A stretch of 49,953 nucleotides of DNA from a virus. Under the pieces are notes generated by a model that saw nothing but the letters and a program-made list of their open reading frames with translations, searched no databases and had not been told where the DNA came from. Numbering within the stretch: the first letter of the stretch is position 1; the number at the start of each line of letters is the position of its first letter. A program made the translations under genes and the position numbers. Below, in pieces: positions 49,901 to 49,953 of this stretch. Location: the IMG/VR virus record IMGVR_UViG_3300047548_001418, positions 1 through 49,953 of that record; one strand, 5' to 3'.

Positions 49901-49953
49901 TAGCTGTTGCGGTAATTAGACCTGCGGTACCTAAGTTACCTACGTTAGCGTTA
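46932..49953 (-). CDS. Giant repetitive tail-fibre protein, 5'-partial at window edge
   Basis: At least 1007 residues; the frame is open to the edge and continues beyond. Same repeat families as the 41416 protein. It carries a distinct C-terminal domain of about 110 residues starting FLIDHPTRPGHKLQYG and ending RKDVDDLNVEF, which looks like the conserved C-terminal domain of phage tail fibres of aquatic T4-like phages. At the 5' end (49731-49953) three 102-bp perfect tandem repeats (34 residues each) begin, a sign of recent expansion. Confidence 0.88.
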   Translation of the reverse strand, partial: NANVGNLGTAGLITATANIQGGNLRTTGILSVGGNANVGNLGTAGLITATANIQGGNLRTTGILSVGGNANVGNLGVTGVFATTLSATGNANVGNIGATNGIFTNVSGNGALLTNINGSNVTGTVANATFATTAGTVTTNAQPNITSIGILTSLSVSGNANVDNLSAAGNITGNFFIGNGSQLTGVVAVTAQTVTNAAQPNITSVGTLTSLNIDGNLVVGNNLFVNGNLTYLNVETVAVEDPIIQLQTGANGTAPSSNSGKDIGTALNYYDTSSKVAFMGWDTSNAEIAFGSNVSIANEVVTFNQLANTRSGNLLTTGVFATTLSATGNANTGNIGATNGVFTNVSGNGAALTNITGANVTGTVANATFATSAGSATTAGTVTTNAQPNITSVGTLTSLSVAGNANVGNLDTAGIISASGNVTGNFFIGNGSQLTGVVAITAQTVTTNAQPNITSVGTLTSLSVSGNSNVGNLGTTGVFATTLSSTGNANVGNLGTAGFVTATGNIQGNNILVGTGAGTLRGDDNLIRPGASTAFLNIKGGAGRAKITLANDLISIISGSDNITFNTSAANSTDGGTLRTTISNTGLFVTGVLSATGNANVGNIGANNGVFTNVSGNGALLTNINGSNVTGTVANATFATSAGSATTAGTVTTNAQPNITSVGTLTSLSASGTISTAARMNAVGVSTSWGVTTVNSVGAFNAIMGTSNNATWLLSGTSNGVFKAGIQVYDDVPGQLRIYEGANAITFGSNNLSVPGHMTATRFISTVATGTAPFTVTSTTQVANLNAATAGTVTTNAQPNITSVGTLSSLSVSGNANVGNLGVGIITATGNITAPNFIGAVIGNATGIANGTSNITIPVANGNILFGVANTANILIVSTSGLEVAGTLAATTKSFLIDHPTRPGHKLQYGSLESPYHGVRLTGEATIVNGYCLVKLPDYIKGLVRQEGSQVQITPIRHGEVLWVEEINVRENFFIIKCKVDNEELKFYWSFTAIRKDVDDLNVEFI
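49731..49953. repeat. Perfect 102-bp tandem repeats in fibre gene
   Basis: Units start at 49731, 49833 and 49935 (the last incomplete). Each unit encodes 34 residues, so copy-number change keeps the frame. Confidence 0.9.

Noticed and set aside
49731-49953. Direct repeats that could suggest a CRISPR array
   Set aside because: Repeats are contiguous, in frame and encode fibre residues; there are no unique spacers or cas genes.

Overview
This window looks like part of a large tailed-phage genome of the T4-like (myovirus) type, probably from an aquatic metagenome. The evidence is a PAAR spike-tip gene beside a large baseplate or tail-tip gene, two giant repetitive tail-fibre genes, class Ia ribonucleotide reductase (nrdA/nrdB) with glutaredoxin, an Sm-like protein of the cyanophage type, many free-standing homing endonucleases and a very large tRNA array. 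Some genes are preceded by a T4-late-like TATAAATA octamer. The host is not shown directly. Consensus sigma-70 promoters in front of the tRNAs and a Bug/TctC-type solute-binding protein, a family expanded in Betaproteobacteria, hint at a proteobacterial (possibly freshwater betaproteobacterial) host. That is inference.

Layout: (1) 1-650: the 3' end of a PKD/BspA-repeat adhesin-like gene on the plus strand, then a bidirectional terminator. (2) 646-2620: a TROVE/DUF2828-vWA (Ro60-like) gene behind a 590-base leader with a sigma-70 promoter, a possible structured RNA, a tiny ORF and operator-like repeats. (3) 2651-19052: an all-minus-strand array of 33 tRNA genes with encoded CCA, plus one degenerate tRNA and one tRNA fragment. 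By my anticodon readings it covers all 20 amino acids. Two tRNAs (Met-CAU, Thr-UGU) carry related group I introns of about 210 nt. Several tRNAs have unusual D- and T-loops. Between the tRNAs lie six endonuclease genes, small metabolic genes (parvulin, saccharopine-dehydrogenase-like, RpoZ-like, YkgJ-like, a phosphatase) and several hundred bases of structured noncoding RNA, including a roughly 1 kb block at 13.6-14.75 kb.

(4) 19543-28154: a dense accessory cluster with three PP-loop (asparagine-synthase-like) ATPases, three 2-oxoglutarate/Fe(II)-oxygenase-like proteins, an SGNH-like protein, a fatty-acid desaturase, a Bug-type binding protein, a possible acyltransferase and a methyltransferase-like protein. 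Overlapping starts and stops suggest co-expression; I cannot name the product. (5) 28147-31869: AhpD and AhpC, a zinc-ribbon protein, a frameshifted IscU-like scaffold, two small conserved proteins and a SleB-like cell-wall hydrolase. (6) 31930-41393: tail-tip protein, PAAR, Sm-like protein, glutaredoxin, nrdB, a CDGSH-like protein, a class II aldolase, isocitrate lyase and nrdA. (7) 41416-49953: two giant tail-fibre genes, the second running off the window.

The best candidates for something undescribed are the tRNA/ncRNA region (a repeated three-hairpin RNA with compensatory changes, long inverted repeats starting at tRNA CCA ends, co-varying D/T-loops) and the PP-loop/oxygenase cluster. All structures and family calls were made by eye; no database or folding program was used.
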